This document shows, in pieces, positions 9,063-17,892 of a DNA stretch of 37,005 nucleotides (its first letter is position 1; each line of letters starts with the position of its first letter). The stretch is from positions 1 to 37,005 of the forward strand of contig CANGTC010000018.1 of the NCBI GenBank assembly GCA_947456505.1, given 5' to 3'. Position numbers and translations under genes: made by a program. Under the pieces are notes generated by a model. That model was given only the letters and a program-made list of their open reading frames with translations, was not told the DNA's origin and did not search any database. The DNA is from Beijerinckiaceae bacterium. Lineage in GTDB: Bacteria; Pseudomonadota; Alphaproteobacteria; Rhizobiales; Beijerinckiaceae.

Positions 9063-9911
9063 TCAGCTACCCGGCTTGCGCGTCAGAAAGGCCGTCAGCG
9101 CCCCTGTCTCCGCCTTGGCGCCCGCGTGGTCGGCGGCCATGCGCTCGTAGAATTTCGCCACTGCGGCGAACAGCTCCGAGGCGGCTTCGTCAGCGGCGAT
9201 GAATTCGGAGATTTCCTGCATTTCCGCCACCCAGCGATAGGCCTTGGAATACATGCCGGGGATCTGGCGTTCGAACCAGGGAGTGAGCTGGGGCTGGCTG
9301 GCGGCCAGTTCGTCGCGCAGGGCGTGGTCGGCGCCCGACCTCGTGGCGGCAAGGATCATTGCCGAGCCCAGCGCCGTCAGCCCCTTGGTGACGCCGCCGT
9401 AGCACATCTTGAGCGCCGAGGCGGCGCCCACATCCCCCTCCATGACCCTGATGTCGAGGCCATGGGTCCGCAGCGCCGCCATGGCGGTGGCGTTAGCGCC
9501 CGAGCAATAGATGGCGGGTCCATAGCCTTCCTTCGGCGGGCCGCCGATGATGCCGCCATCCACAAAGGGCGCGCCTGTGGACTCGATCACATGGGCGACG
9601 ACCTTGGCTGTGTCCGGGCTGATGGCGTTCAGATCGGCGAAGACGGGCTTCTTCCCCGCAGCGCGCAGATGGGGCGCCATGCGCTGGGCGAAGGCGAGGG
9701 CGTCGCCGGGGGGTACGATGGAGAGGATGAAATCGGCCTCGGCCATGTCGGCGTCGCTGGCCGACTGCATGCCTGCGGCCCGCGCCCGTGCGGCGCTTTC
9801 CACGCTGCGCCCCTCCAGCGAGGTGAGGACCCGCGCGCCCCCTCGGGTGAGCGCGGCGCCCACGCCTGCTCCCATGGTTCCCTGCGCGACGACTGCGACC
9901 GTGATTGACAT
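9063..9911 (-). CDS. NAD(P)-dependent dehydrogenase of the 6-phosphogluconate/3-hydroxyisobutyrate type with DUF1932 domain
   Basis: A 282-residue two-domain oxidoreductase. The N-terminal Rossmann domain starts with VAVVAQGTMGAGVG (dinucleotide-binding turn, residues 5-18) and includes LSIVPPGDA and FADLNAISP, typical of beta-hydroxyacid dehydrogenases. The helical C-terminal half (from about 180, KMCYGGVTKGLTAL) carries the conserved lysine and matches the DUF1932 domain. The substrate is unknown; relatives act on phosphogluconate- or hydroxyisobutyrate-like acids. Thirty bases separate it from the upstream KirBac gene, so the two may share an mRNA, though the functions have no obvious link. 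Confidence 0.83.
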   Translation of the reverse strand: MSITVAVVAQGTMGAGVGAALTRGGARVLTSLEGRSVESAARARAAGMQSASDADMAEADFILSIVPPGDALAFAQRMAPHLRAAGKKPVFADLNAISPDTAKVVAHVIESTGAPFVDGGIIGGPPKEGYGPAIYCSGANATAMAALRTHGLDIRVMEGDVGAASALKMCYGGVTKGLTALGSAMILAATRSGADHALRDELAASQPQLTPWFERQIPGMYSKAYRWVAEMQEISEFIAADEAASELFAAVAKFYERMAADHAGAKAETGALTAFLTRKPGS

Positions 9912-9941
9912 GCCTTGCCTCCTGATGATCCGGCGATGCTA

Positions 9942-10844
9942 TCAGGTGGGGGGCTGGTGTCCATGGGCGGGGTGCGCCCGCGTATCATGAAACCTGCCAT
10001 AGTCGATGATCGCCACGCCATCCTCATCCGCGCCCAGAATATCCAGATAGATGTGGTTCCAGCGCAGGGCGTGGTGCTCATAGCCGTGGCGGGCGTACAT
10101 GGTCTGGCCAGAGGTCTCGTCGAGGCCGCTGAGGGTGACGACAAAGCTCGCCTGCGATTGGGCCAGCGCCGCTGCATCCTGCCCATGCAGGGGGCTGGTC
10201 TCGTCGATGATGTGGAAGATGGTCCAGCTGAGGGCGAAGACCGGGTTTTGCGCACGCTCCAGCTTGAGGTCGTGAAAGCGCCGCATGGTCTGCCCCTCGG
10301 CGGTGGTCTCCACCCGCGTCATCCAGAGCCGCGCGTTGGCCTCGGCCACCATGTTGTGGCGGGCGTTGGCCATGCGCAGCATCAGGGCGCGGCGGCCCTC
10401 GTAGGGGCCCACGACCGGATGACTCGCGAAGAGCACCCGTGCGCGAGGTTTGGAGAAGCGTGCGAAGACGAGGCCCGTCATGACGGCCAGCACCGACATG
10501 CCCGTGAAGATCTCAAGGGTGGCGACGAGATGGCCATAGCTCGTCTGCGGATGCATGTCGCCGTAGCCCACGGTGGCGAGGGTCTCGATGGAAAAATAGA
10601 ACAGGTCCTCGAAGCCCGGCCGCGCATTGGCGATGGGCGCGTCGCCCAGCCAGTAGAGCGTTGCGTAGAAGGTGTTGATGGTGAGGAAAACCGCAGCAAA
10701 GCTGGCGAAGAACAGGCTCCAGGGCGCGGTCATGCTGTGATGGAAGAGATCGCGCCAGACATGGGAGGGCAGCCCATGGGCGCGCACCTCGCGCGAGCCC
10801 AGACGCACCAGCGTCCCCTTGCCGCGCGGCGCGGGCGCGCTCAT
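9942..10844 (-). CDS. Inward-rectifier potassium channel of the KirBac type
   Basis: A 300-residue potassium channel of the inner membrane. The order is an amphipathic slide-helix region (about 25-38), outer helix TM1 (about 40-66), pore helix, selectivity filter TVGYGD (91-96), inner helix TM2 (about 104-130), and then the beta-rich cytoplasmic domain that gates Kir channels (RALMLRMANARHN; NPVFALSWTIFHIIDE). The motif and domain order distinguish it from KcsA-type or voltage-gated channels. Its start faces the DUF599 gene across only 78 bp, so the two are divergently transcribed from a shared region. Confidence 0.92.
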   Translation of the reverse strand: MSAPAPRGKGTLVRLGSREVRAHGLPSHVWRDLFHHSMTAPWSLFFASFAAVFLTINTFYATLYWLGDAPIANARPGFEDLFYFSIETLATVGYGDMHPQTSYGHLVATLEIFTGMSVLAVMTGLVFARFSKPRARVLFASHPVVGPYEGRRALMLRMANARHNMVAEANARLWMTRVETTAEGQTMRRFHDLKLERAQNPVFALSWTIFHIIDETSPLHGQDAAALAQSQASFVVTLSGLDETSGQTMYARHGYEHHALRWNHIYLDILGADEDGVAIIDYGRFHDTRAHPAHGHQPPT

Positions 10845-10922
10845 TTGGGTCCTCTTTGAGGCGCTCGGTTGCGGCGGGCGGGAGCGGGGCGCATTCTGCG
10901 GTTCCGAATCGAAGCGAGGCGC

Positions 10923-11615
10923 ATGATGGCTCTGAGTTTACCCGACATCGTGGCGCTTGGCTTCTTCCTCGCCGCCTGGGTCAGCTATAACATGGCGGTG
11001 CGCGTGGGCTTTCTGAAGCGGGAGGGCCTCAACCATTCCATGGATCAATACCGCACCCGCTGGATGGAGGAAATGTCCCGTCGTGATGTGCGCATGGTCG
11101 ACGCCAACATCATGGCGAGCCTGCAGAATGGCGCAGCCTTCTTCACCTCCACCTCGCTGATCGCCATCGGCGGCGCCGCCACCATGCTGCGCGCCACCGA
11201 CGACATGCTGAAAATCGTCGCCGAAGCCTCCATGGGACTGGTGGCGGACCGGGTGCTCTGGGAGTTGAAGGTCGTGGGGCTGCTGATCATCTTCGGCTAC
11301 GCCTTCTTCAAATTCGCCTGGGCCTATCGCCTCTTTAATTTCACCGCGATTTTGATCGGCGCCACCCCCGCGCGCGCCGATCCCGATGACGCCATGCGCG
11401 ACGCCATGGTGCGTCGCGCCAGCCGGATGAATATCGCCGCGGGCTCCCATTTTACGAAGGGACAAAGGGCGCTGTTTTTCGCGCTTGCCTATTTCGGCTG
11501 GTTCCTCGGCCCCTACGCCTTCATGGTGACGACAGCGGCGGTCATCTGCGTCATGGCGGCGCGCCAGTTCAGCTCGGACGCGCGGCGGGCGCTGGAGGAT
11601 GACTCCCCCGCTTGA
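10923..11615 (+). CDS. DUF599 family membrane protein
   Basis: Inner-membrane protein of about 230 residues with four hydrophobic blocks: LPDIVALGFFLAAWVSYNM near the start, a segment from the AAFFTSTSLIAIGGAA region, VVGLLIIFGYAFFKFAWAYR, and the C-terminal FFALAYFGWFLGPYAFM stretch. The fingerprint (NHSMDQYRTRWMEEM, then VDANIMASLQNGAAFF) is that of DUF599, whose function is unknown. Two adjacent ATGs (10923, 10926) follow a GAGG at about 10915; an ATG at 10869 is in frame but adds a basic, unconserved lead. It is divergent from the KirBac gene. Confidence 0.8.
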   Translation: MMALSLPDIVALGFFLAAWVSYNMAVRVGFLKREGLNHSMDQYRTRWMEEMSRRDVRMVDANIMASLQNGAAFFTSTSLIAIGGAATMLRATDDMLKIVAEASMGLVADRVLWELKVVGLLIIFGYAFFKFAWAYRLFNFTAILIGATPARADPDDAMRDAMVRRASRMNIAAGSHFTKGQRALFFALAYFGWFLGPYAFMVTTAAVICVMAARQFSSDARRALEDDSPA

Positions 11616-11646
11616 CGCGGGGCGCGCATCCGCGCATGTCCAGAAC

Positions 11647-11973
11647 ATGAGTGAAGAATCTGCCAAGACCCCCGCCAAGCCCCCCAAGCCCGCGCCCGAC
11701 AAGCCCGAGCGCCTGCCTCTGGAGGAGACGATCCTGCGGCTCTGCGCGGATCGCGGCGCCGACAAGTCCATCTGCCCCACCGACGCGGCCAAGGCTTTCG
11801 CACAGGCGCGCGGCGAGGATGATCTGGCCTGGCGGCGCTGGCTGACCCAGGTGCGCTCCACCGCCGTGGGCCTGGCCCGGCAGGGACGACTGATCATCTA
11901 CCGCAAGGGCAAACCCGCCGACCCCGATGATTTCAGGGGCGTGTATCGGCTGGGGTTGCCCAGGAGCGAGTAG
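11647..11973 (+). CDS. DUF3253 family small protein
   Basis: A soluble protein of 108 residues with a proline/lysine-rich lead and a compact C-terminal domain (LEETILRLCADRGADKSICPTDAAKAF ... WRRWLTQVRSTAVGLARQGRLIIYRKGK) that looks like a small winged helix and matches DUF3253. Function is unknown; a winged-helix shape would allow nucleic-acid binding, but that is inference. An in-frame ATG at 11599 would overlap the end of the DUF599 gene by 17 bp; I prefer the ATG at 11647. It ends 3 bp before the convergent aldo/keto reductase. Confidence 0.78.
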   Translation: MSEESAKTPAKPPKPAPDKPERLPLEETILRLCADRGADKSICPTDAAKAFAQARGEDDLAWRRWLTQVRSTAVGLARQGRLIIYRKGKPADPDDFRGVYRLGLPRSE

Positions 11974-11976
11974 GGA

Positions 11977-12831
11977 TCAGCGATCCCACTCCGGCATGAA
12001 CCCCGGCTTCACCATCCGCCCATCCGGCTTGGCCAGCGCCGATATGGCGCGCATGTCCTCGTCCGGCAGCGAGAACCCGAACACATCCAGATTGTCCCGC
12101 TGGTGGCCCGCGCTCCCCGCCTTGGGAATCGCCGCGACGCCCTCTTGCTGCACATGCCAGCGCAGCACGATCTGCGAGACCGTCTTGCCGTGGCGGGCGG
12201 CGATGGTGGCGAGGGCTTTATCCGCCATAAGGCTGCCCTGGCCCAGCGGGCTATAGGACACGAAGACCACCCCATGCCTGCGGCAGGCCTCCAGCACTTT
12301 CGCCTGCGACAGGCGTGGGTGATATTCGCATTGGTTGGTGGCGATCTTTTCGCCGTGGGCGGCCGCCAGCCGCACGGCGTCGTCCAGCATGGCTGCGGGG
12401 AAATTCGCCACGCCGATGTTGCGGGCGTAGCCGCGATGTTTGGCGTCGCAGAGCGCCTCGATGGACTGCGCCAGGGGAATGGCCTTGTTGGGCCAGTGGA
12501 TCAGCAGCAGGTCCACCTGATCGAGCTTCAGACGTGACAGGCTCGCCTGGGCGGAGGCCTGCAGATCGCCCTTGGCGATGTCCGTGGTCCAGACCTTGGT
12601 GGTGACGAAAACCTCGTCCCGCTTCACGCCGCTGGCGCGCAGGCCCTCGCCCACCTCCTTCTCGTTTTCATACATGGCGGCGGTGTCGAGATGGCGATAG
12701 CCCAGCGACAGGGCGCCGCTGACGGCCGAGACCGCTTTGGCGCCGTTCAGGCGAAAGGTTCCAAGGCCGATGGCGGGGATGCGCGCTCCTGGAACGGGCA
12801 AGCGCAAGGTGGCGGCGGCGAGATCGGTCAT
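11977..12831 (-). CDS. Aldo/keto reductase
   Basis: A 284-residue NADPH-dependent carbonyl reductase with the (beta/alpha)8 AKR fold. The catalytic tetrad is visible: D49 (RHLDTAAMYENE), Y54, K79 (VTTKVW) and H112 (LIHWPN). The C-terminal cofactor region AIPKAGSAGHQRDNLDVFGF is also present, with GSA in place of the more common GS/T. Sequence flavour is that of bacterial 2,5-diketogluconate or methylglyoxal reductases (AKR5-like), but the substrate cannot be fixed. It is the last gene of a six-gene minus-strand run and follows the glutathione S-transferase gene after 10 bp, so the two are probably cotranscribed, which would suit joint handling of reactive carbonyls. Confidence 0.9.
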   Translation of the reverse strand: MTDLAAATLRLPVPGARIPAIGLGTFRLNGAKAVSAVSGALSLGYRHLDTAAMYENEKEVGEGLRASGVKRDEVFVTTKVWTTDIAKGDLQASAQASLSRLKLDQVDLLLIHWPNKAIPLAQSIEALCDAKHRGYARNIGVANFPAAMLDDAVRLAAAHGEKIATNQCEYHPRLSQAKVLEACRRHGVVFVSYSPLGQGSLMADKALATIAARHGKTVSQIVLRWHVQQEGVAAIPKAGSAGHQRDNLDVFGFSLPDEDMRAISALAKPDGRMVKPGFMPEWDR

Positions 12832-12841
12832 GGACAGGCTT

Positions 12842-13459
12842 TCAGGTCAGGGGAAGCAGGAGCACTTGTTTGGCGACGGGCCGTTGCAGCACGGCCTCAT
12901 ACCAGCGCGCCAGATGGGGGCGCGGCTTGCGCTCCATGGGCAGGTGCAGATAGCGATGGACGCCCGGCGCCAGCACGCATTCGGCCATGGTGAAGGCATC
13001 GCCGCCGAGCCAGCGGCTGTGGGTGAGCGCCTCCTCCAGAATATCCATGGAGCGCTCCACCTTGGCGCTGACATCGGCGAATTCGGCTGCTGAAACCGAG
13101 CCCGGCTGGCGGATGAGGTTCCAGAAGACCCGCATGAGCGCGGGGTTGTGGCTGGTTTGCTGCCAGTCCATCCAGCGGTCCGCCAGGGCGCGGGCGCGCG
13201 GATCATTGGGCCAGAGCGTGCCCGCCCCGTGGGTGGCGGCGAGATAGCGCACGATGGCGTTGGACTCCCAGAGCACGAAGCCGTCGTCTTCCAGGGTTGG
13301 CACCACGGAATTGGGGTTTTTGGCCATGTATTCGGGGGTTTTCACCACGCCGAACTGCATGCCCGCGTCCACGCGCTCAAAGGGCAGGCCAAGCTCTCCC
13401 AGGCAGAAGAGCACTTTTTGCACATTCAGCGAATTGGTTCGTCCCCAGAGCTTCAGCAT
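12842..13459 (-). CDS. Glutathione S-transferase family protein
   Basis: A 205-residue cytosolic protein with the N-terminal thioredoxin-like domain (LKLWGRTNSLNVQKVLFCLGEL, glutathione-site serine probably in the NSLNVQ turn, residues 9-14) and the invariant cis-proline and ESNAI element (VVPTLEDDGFVLWESNAIVRYLA). The helical C-terminal domain follows. It resembles the bacterial beta/theta-like class of stress and detoxification enzymes; substrate unknown. The aldo/keto reductase gene begins 10 bp downstream. Confidence 0.9.
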   Translation of the reverse strand: MLKLWGRTNSLNVQKVLFCLGELGLPFERVDAGMQFGVVKTPEYMAKNPNSVVPTLEDDGFVLWESNAIVRYLAATHGAGTLWPNDPRARALADRWMDWQQTSHNPALMRVFWNLIRQPGSVSAAEFADVSAKVERSMDILEEALTHSRWLGGDAFTMAECVLAPGVHRYLHLPMERKPRPHLARWYEAVLQRPVAKQVLLLPLT

Positions 13460-13528
13460 GTTCTTTCCTTGCTATGCGCGTTGGCTGCGTTGGGAAAGCT
13501 TACATGATCGGGCGCGCGTTGGGGAAGC

Positions 13529-13930
13529 TCACTCGGCCTGTGGCTTGCGTCGGGCGAAGCGGGTAAGGTTGGCGGGCAGGGCGTTGGCGTCGTCGGCCCA
13601 GGCCAGCAGATCGGCCTCGCCCACGGCGGCGCCTTCCTGAAAGGCGTGGTCTTCCTGCTTGTCGAGGGCGAGGCGGAACAACACTGGCCCCTGCGGCGCC
13701 GAGCCCACCAGGCGCCCGAAGCCCATGCTCATCATGCGCATGCCGTCCGTATATTGATCAAGGCTCGCGTAGCGCGCCATGGCCTCGAACAGGCCGAAGC
13801 AATAGCCGAAGACCCAGGCGTTTTCGGAGACGTCTGCGGGCCCAAGCTCGCCCGCCTCCATCTGCACCCCCAATAGCGAAGAGCCGATGTTGGCGAGAGT
13901 CTCGATGCGGTTCATGCTGTCAGGATTCAT
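13529..13930 (-). CDS. Hypothetical protein, not recognised
   Basis: A 133-residue soluble protein that I do not recognise. The sequence is acidic in the first half (LGVQMEAGELGPADVSENAWVFGY) with an aromatic helix-like stretch (YCFGLFEAMARYASLDQY) and a basic end (LTRFARRKPQAE). No signal peptide, membrane segment or metal motif is visible. The frame is well supported by codon pattern and by its place between the DUF1236-like gene (47 bp upstream) and the glutathione S-transferase gene in the same direction. Two possible starts (13930 and the methionine five codons later) differ little. Confidence 0.65.
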   Translation of the reverse strand: MNPDSMNRIETLANIGSSLLGVQMEAGELGPADVSENAWVFGYCFGLFEAMARYASLDQYTDGMRMMSMGFGRLVGSAPQGPVLFRLALDKQEDHAFQEGAAVGEADLLAWADDANALPANLTRFARRKPQAE

Positions 13931-13977
13931 GGGGCGCGGCTCTTGGTGAACTCGCCCCTCTATAGCACTCCGGGGCT

Positions 13978-14424
13978 TCAGCGCATCTCCCGCGCGCCTG
14001 CGTTTTTCTTTTCCCTGTTGAGGCGGATCACATTGACCACCTGCCGGGTCTCCGGCTCCACCACGCTCAGGGCGCGGCCCGCCATGAAATATTTATAGCC
14101 CTGATAGGCCGGGATGATCGTGATGACCGCCGCAGGCAGTTTGCGCAGGGGCCGGTTGTCAGGGACGGCGAGACCTACCAAAACCACGCCGCCGCGTGGG
14201 GGCCGGTCCTTCTCGATGGCGCGGGAGATGGCGGCGCGCTGGGCGTCCGTGAGGCCGCTCTCGAGCGACGGCACGCCAGAACCGGGCTTCGGCGGCGTGA
14301 GCATGGGGTCTGGCGGTCCCAGCGAGATCCCGGCGCCTGCGCTGCCGCCCACCTCGATCTGCGCAGCCGCAGGCAAGGCGAGCACCAAGGTCAAGAGGGC
14401 CGTAATGGCCAAGGGCATGCGCAT
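13978..14424 (-). CDS. Secreted DUF1236-like protein
   Basis: A 148-residue exported protein. A clear signal peptide (MRMPLAITALLTLVLALPAAAQ) is cut near residue 21; a glycine/proline-rich linker follows; the C-terminal part (LRKLPAAVITIIPAYQGYKYFMAGRALSVVEPETRQVVNVI) has the pattern of the periplasmic DUF1236/RcnB-like domains common in Hyphomicrobiales. The function of that domain is unknown. It lies 28 bp after the GH25 lipoprotein gene in the same direction, so both envelope proteins may be expressed together. Confidence 0.75.
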   Translation of the reverse strand: MRMPLAITALLTLVLALPAAAQIEVGGSAGAGISLGPPDPMLTPPKPGSGVPSLESGLTDAQRAAISRAIEKDRPPRGGVVLVGLAVPDNRPLRKLPAAVITIIPAYQGYKYFMAGRALSVVEPETRQVVNVIRLNREKKNAGAREMR

Positions 14425-14452
14425 GCTGGTCTCCCGCGAAGCTCTCCCGTTC

Positions 14453-15316
14453 TCAGAACGGCGACAGCTTCAACGAGGTTCCGGCGCTTCTGATGGGCGT
14501 GTCCTGCGGCTTATCCCCGATGAAGGCGAGCCATTGCTGGTGATCGCCCTTGAAGGCGTTGCGATCCACATTGCCTGTTATGCCGGGGATCTGCGCATCC
14601 GACTGGTATTGCCAGAAATGCCAGTTGCGCGAACCATATTTCACATGGGGCGAGTATTTGGTCGAGCGAATCCAGATCGGATAATCCTCAAGCTCGCTCG
14701 GATGCAGGATCGCCTCGTAGAAATCTACGGTTGTGTAGATCACGGGCTTCTTGCCGTAGTGGTGCTCCATGGCGCGCAGCATTTCGCGCATCTCTGCGAC
14801 GGCGGGGCCGCGTTCAAGGCGACGCGTGCACTTCTTGGACTCGGGCGTGGCCTCCACGTCCAGAACCGGGGGCAGAGCGTCGGGCTCTTTGGGAACGGTC
14901 TGGATGAAGTTGCGCATCTCCTCGCGCCAGGGGCGGCACCAGTAGACGAAGTGATAGGCGCCGCGATGAACGCCAGCAGCCTTCGCGCCGTTCCAGTTCT
15001 GCTGGAATTTGGCGTCGATGTGGTCGCCGCCTTCGGTCGCCTTGATATAGGCGAATTTCACGCCGCTGGACTTCACCTGCGCCCAGTCGATGTCGCCCTG
15101 ATATTTCGACACGTCGATGCCGTGGATGGCGAAATCGTGGGGGAAGGGGCCAGTGAAGGCGCTCTTGGGGGGATGCACCGCGCTTCTGACGGGCGGAAGG
15201 GAGCCCGTGGCGTCGGTGAAGGGAATGGCGGAACCGCAACCAGACAGGGCCGCTGCTGAAAGAGCGGCGACGATGGGTGCTTTCCAACGCAGGGGAACGT
15301 GACGCAAGCTGAACAT
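14453..15316 (-). CDS. GH25-family lysozyme-like lipoprotein
   Basis: Glycoside hydrolase family 25 (Chalaropsis-type muramidase), expected to cut the MurNAc-GlcNAc bond of peptidoglycan. Using the ATG at 15316, residues 1-27 form a lipoprotein signal with the lipobox LSGC (C27), so the enzyme is predicted to be membrane-anchored in the periplasm; an ATG at 15358 would add 14 residues in front. The catalytic fold starts at HGIDVSKYQGDIDW and includes YIKATEG, YHFVYW and the acidic pair in LDVEAT (D and E), followed by WIRSTKYSPH and FWQYQSD, all standard GH25 landmarks. No phage lysis gene is near, so it is more likely a housekeeping wall-remodelling enzyme than a prophage remnant. The upstream mgtE stop is 46 bp away. 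Confidence 0.88.
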   Translation of the reverse strand: MFSLRHVPLRWKAPIVAALSAAALSGCGSAIPFTDATGSLPPVRSAVHPPKSAFTGPFPHDFAIHGIDVSKYQGDIDWAQVKSSGVKFAYIKATEGGDHIDAKFQQNWNGAKAAGVHRGAYHFVYWCRPWREEMRNFIQTVPKEPDALPPVLDVEATPESKKCTRRLERGPAVAEMREMLRAMEHHYGKKPVIYTTVDFYEAILHPSELEDYPIWIRSTKYSPHVKYGSRNWHFWQYQSDAQIPGITGNVDRNAFKGDHQQWLAFIGDKPQDTPIRSAGTSLKLSPF

Positions 15317-15362
15317 GCAGCGATTTTTAGACTGGATTTGCAAAAGCTTCGTTAACAAGGCC

Positions 15363-16772
15363 TCAGCTCAGTCCAAACCACAGGGTCGCGATCCCCAGAA
15401 AGGCGAAATTGCCCACCACATCCGTCACTGTGGTCACGAAGGCGCCTGAGGACACCGCAGGATCATAGCCCAGCCGATCCAGCGTCAGCGGCACCATGAT
15501 GCCGCCCAGCGCGCCTGCGATCAGGTTGGCGACCATGGCGAGCCCGATCACGACGCCGATGCCGGGGCTGGCGAACCAGAGGCCTGCGCCAACCCCCGTG
15601 AGGACGCCGAAGGCCAGACCATTGAGCAGGCCCACGGTCACCTCGCGCAGGGCGACGCGCATGGCGTTGCTGGAGGAGAGTTCGCGGGTGGCGAGCGCCC
15701 GCACGGCGACCGTCATGGTCTGGGTCGCCGCATTGCCGCCCTGGCTCGCCACGATGGGCACCAGCACCGCCAACGCCACCATCTTTTCGAGCTGGCCTTC
15801 GAACATGCCCAGCACCGAGGAGGCCATGAAGGCTGTGACCAGATTGACGAAGAGCCAACTGAAGCGGCTGCGCGTGATCCACAAAACGGAGGAAGACAGA
15901 TCTTCCCCCGCCCGCACGCCGCCGAGCGCCTTGATGTCTTCTTCCGCCTCTTCCTCGATCACGTCCACGATGTCGTCGATGGTGATCACGCCCACGAGGC
16001 GACCATTGGCGTCCGTCACCGGTGCGGAGACGAGATTGTAGCGCTCGAAGAGGCGGGCCACCTCTTCCTGATCCTCGGTCACATGAACCGAGTGGCGCTC
16101 CTGCATGAGCTCATCGAGCCGGGCAGAGCGGCGCGCGCGCACCAGCGCATCCAGAAAGACATTGCCGAGCAGATGATAGCCGGGATCGACGACGAAGACC
16201 TCGAAGAAGGAGTCGGGCAGATCGTCGTCGGTGGCGTCGTGGATATAGTCGAGGGTCTGACCGGCGGTCCAGAAAGGCGGAGCGGTTAGCAGGGTCGTCT
16301 GCATGAGACGGCCAGCGGAATAATCTGGGTAATCGAGCGAGCGTTGCAGGGTCGCACGATCGATCGCGGGCATGGCCTCTAGAATCTCGGCCTGCTCCTC
16401 CCGGTCGAGGTCCTCCAGAATGGCGACGGCGTCGTCGCTTTCGAGGTCGCGCATGCCCTCGGCCACGGTCTCCGTGGGCAATTCGTCAAGAATATCCTCA
16501 CGAACGCTGTCATCGACCTCGATCAGCGCGGCGAAGTCGAATTCTCGCCCCATAAGTTCGATAAGGCGGGGGCGGTCCTCATGATCGAGGGCCTCGATCA
16601 GGGCGCCAAGATCAGCCTCGTGCAGATCGCCGACCAGCTCGAGCAGGGCTGTTACGTCATGCGCCGTGATGGCGAGCGTCACCGCTTCGACAAAGGGGCG
16701 GCGGATCTCGCCCTCCTCGTCATAGAGGCCGGGAGGATCGGGCGTCAGGTCTGGGGCGGCGGCGTCGTTCAT
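15363..16772 (-). CDS. mgtE: Magnesium transporter MgtE
   Basis: A 469-residue Mg2+ channel/transporter of the inner membrane. Domains in order: acidic MgtE N-domain (about 45-145, repeats such as DAVAILEDLDREEQAEIL), a pair of CBS domains (about 150-275, with VDPGYHLLGNVFLDALV and VTDANGRLVGVITIDDIVDVIEEE), a linker helix, then five predicted membrane helices (about 300-469) including the conserved VLVPIVASQGGNAATQT pore segment. The cytosolic domains sense Mg2+ and close the pore when it is plentiful. It opens a minus-strand gene run and is divergent from the deacetylase gene across 99 bp; I see no Mg2+ riboswitch-like structure in that gap. Confidence 0.95.
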   Translation of the reverse strand: MNDAAAPDLTPDPPGLYDEEGEIRRPFVEAVTLAITAHDVTALLELVGDLHEADLGALIEALDHEDRPRLIELMGREFDFAALIEVDDSVREDILDELPTETVAEGMRDLESDDAVAILEDLDREEQAEILEAMPAIDRATLQRSLDYPDYSAGRLMQTTLLTAPPFWTAGQTLDYIHDATDDDLPDSFFEVFVVDPGYHLLGNVFLDALVRARRSARLDELMQERHSVHVTEDQEEVARLFERYNLVSAPVTDANGRLVGVITIDDIVDVIEEEAEEDIKALGGVRAGEDLSSSVLWITRSRFSWLFVNLVTAFMASSVLGMFEGQLEKMVALAVLVPIVASQGGNAATQTMTVAVRALATRELSSSNAMRVALREVTVGLLNGLAFGVLTGVGAGLWFASPGIGVVIGLAMVANLIAGALGGIMVPLTLDRLGYDPAVSSGAFVTTVTDVVGNFAFLGIATLWFGLS

Positions 16773-16871
16773 GGCGCTCCGTTCAGGCGCGAGGGACCTG
16801 TGCTACTTACGTGTGGACTCCAGCGCTGGCAATCGCATCCGCAGGGTTCTGGAAAAGCAAGGATTGAGTTG

Positions 16872-17792
16872 ATGGTTCGGTATTCTCTTTTGCGAATGGC
16901 TGCGCTGGCGTGCCTTTGGGCCGCAACTGCGCCCGCGCTGGCGCAGGAGGCCTGTTCGCGCGCCGATGCGCTGGGCACGTCGCGGGTCATGGAGGTCAAT
17001 CCGAAGGGCGGATTGAAGCTCGGCCTTAAATCTTATCCACAGACTCTTGCGCTCGAAAAAGGCGAGGTTGTCCTGACCTTCGACGATGGACCGCTGCCCG
17101 CCACAACCGGACCGATTCTAAAAGCCCTCGATGACGAATGCGTGAAGGCGACCTTTTTTCTGGTGGGCCGCAACGCACAGGCCAATCCCGTTTTCGTGCA
17201 GCGCGAAATCGCGCGCGGTCATACGGTGGGGCATCACACTTTCAGCCATCCGTTCATCACCATGCGTGGCCTGAGCGAGGCGGAGGCGAGAGCGGACATG
17301 GAGCGGGGCTTTTCCGCCGATGACCGCGCCGCGTACAAGGATGACGGCGCCGCGCCGCGCACGCCCTTCTTCCGCTATCCCGGATTCGCCCATACGCCGG
17401 AGCTGAACGCATGGCTCGCCAGCCGCAACATCGCCATCTTCGGCGCGGATCTCTGGGCCTCCGACTGGGTGGACATGAGCCCGCAGCAAACCATGGAGCT
17501 GCTGCTGATGCGGCTCGACCATGCGGGCAAGGGCATCATCCTGCTCCACGACACGCGCCCCCAGACCGCGAAAATGTTGCCCGCCTTGCTGCGCGAGCTG
17601 AAAATGCGAGGCTACAAGGTGGTGCATATCGTCCCCGCCAGAGGCGACGCCCCCACCGCCTTGACCAAGGCGGAGTCAGGCTGGACCTCCGAGACCGAGG
17701 CCAATATCGCCAAGGTCTGGCCGAAAATTCTCGCCGAGAAGCGCCGGGCGGCGAAGCAGGGCGCGGGGGCCGCCCATCCCCCCGGCGGTTGA
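16872..17792 (+). CDS. Exported polysaccharide deacetylase (NodB domain)
   Basis: A 306-residue carbohydrate esterase family 4 protein. A signal peptide covers about residues 1-25 (LLRMAALACLWAATAPALAQ). The NodB motifs are complete: TFDDGP (69-74) with the catalytic and metal-binding aspartates, HHTFSH (121-126) supplying metal histidines, RYPGFA (motif 3) and LLHDT (motif 5). It should remove acetyl groups from a cell-wall or exported glycan. The start is the ATG at 16872 because the signal peptide begins there; the upstream in-frame extension runs back antisense into mgtE and is not coding. The next gene has a related fold, but the 100-bp gap leaves open whether they share an mRNA. Confidence 0.9.
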   Translation: MVRYSLLRMAALACLWAATAPALAQEACSRADALGTSRVMEVNPKGGLKLGLKSYPQTLALEKGEVVLTFDDGPLPATTGPILKALDDECVKATFFLVGRNAQANPVFVQREIARGHTVGHHTFSHPFITMRGLSEAEARADMERGFSADDRAAYKDDGAAPRTPFFRYPGFAHTPELNAWLASRNIAIFGADLWASDWVDMSPQQTMELLLMRLDHAGKGIILLHDTRPQTAKMLPALLRELKMRGYKVVHIVPARGDAPTALTKAESGWTSETEANIAKVWPKILAEKRRAAKQGAGAAHPPGG

Positions 17793-17892
17793 GGGCGCCG
17801 CCAGCGCTGGCGACCGGGCCAAATTTGCCATACATTCGCGTTTTAGCAGCCGGTGGGCGATCAAAGCCCGCCGCCTTCGAAGGGGGGACCGC

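Noticed and set aside
14453-15316. GH25 lysozyme as a prophage remnant
   Set aside because: It carries a lipoprotein signal, and no holin, structural or integrase gene is near; a housekeeping wall enzyme is simpler.
16773-16871. Possible Mg2+ riboswitch upstream of mgtE
   Set aside because: The 99-bp divergent gap is too short for an M-box and shows no matching conserved helices.
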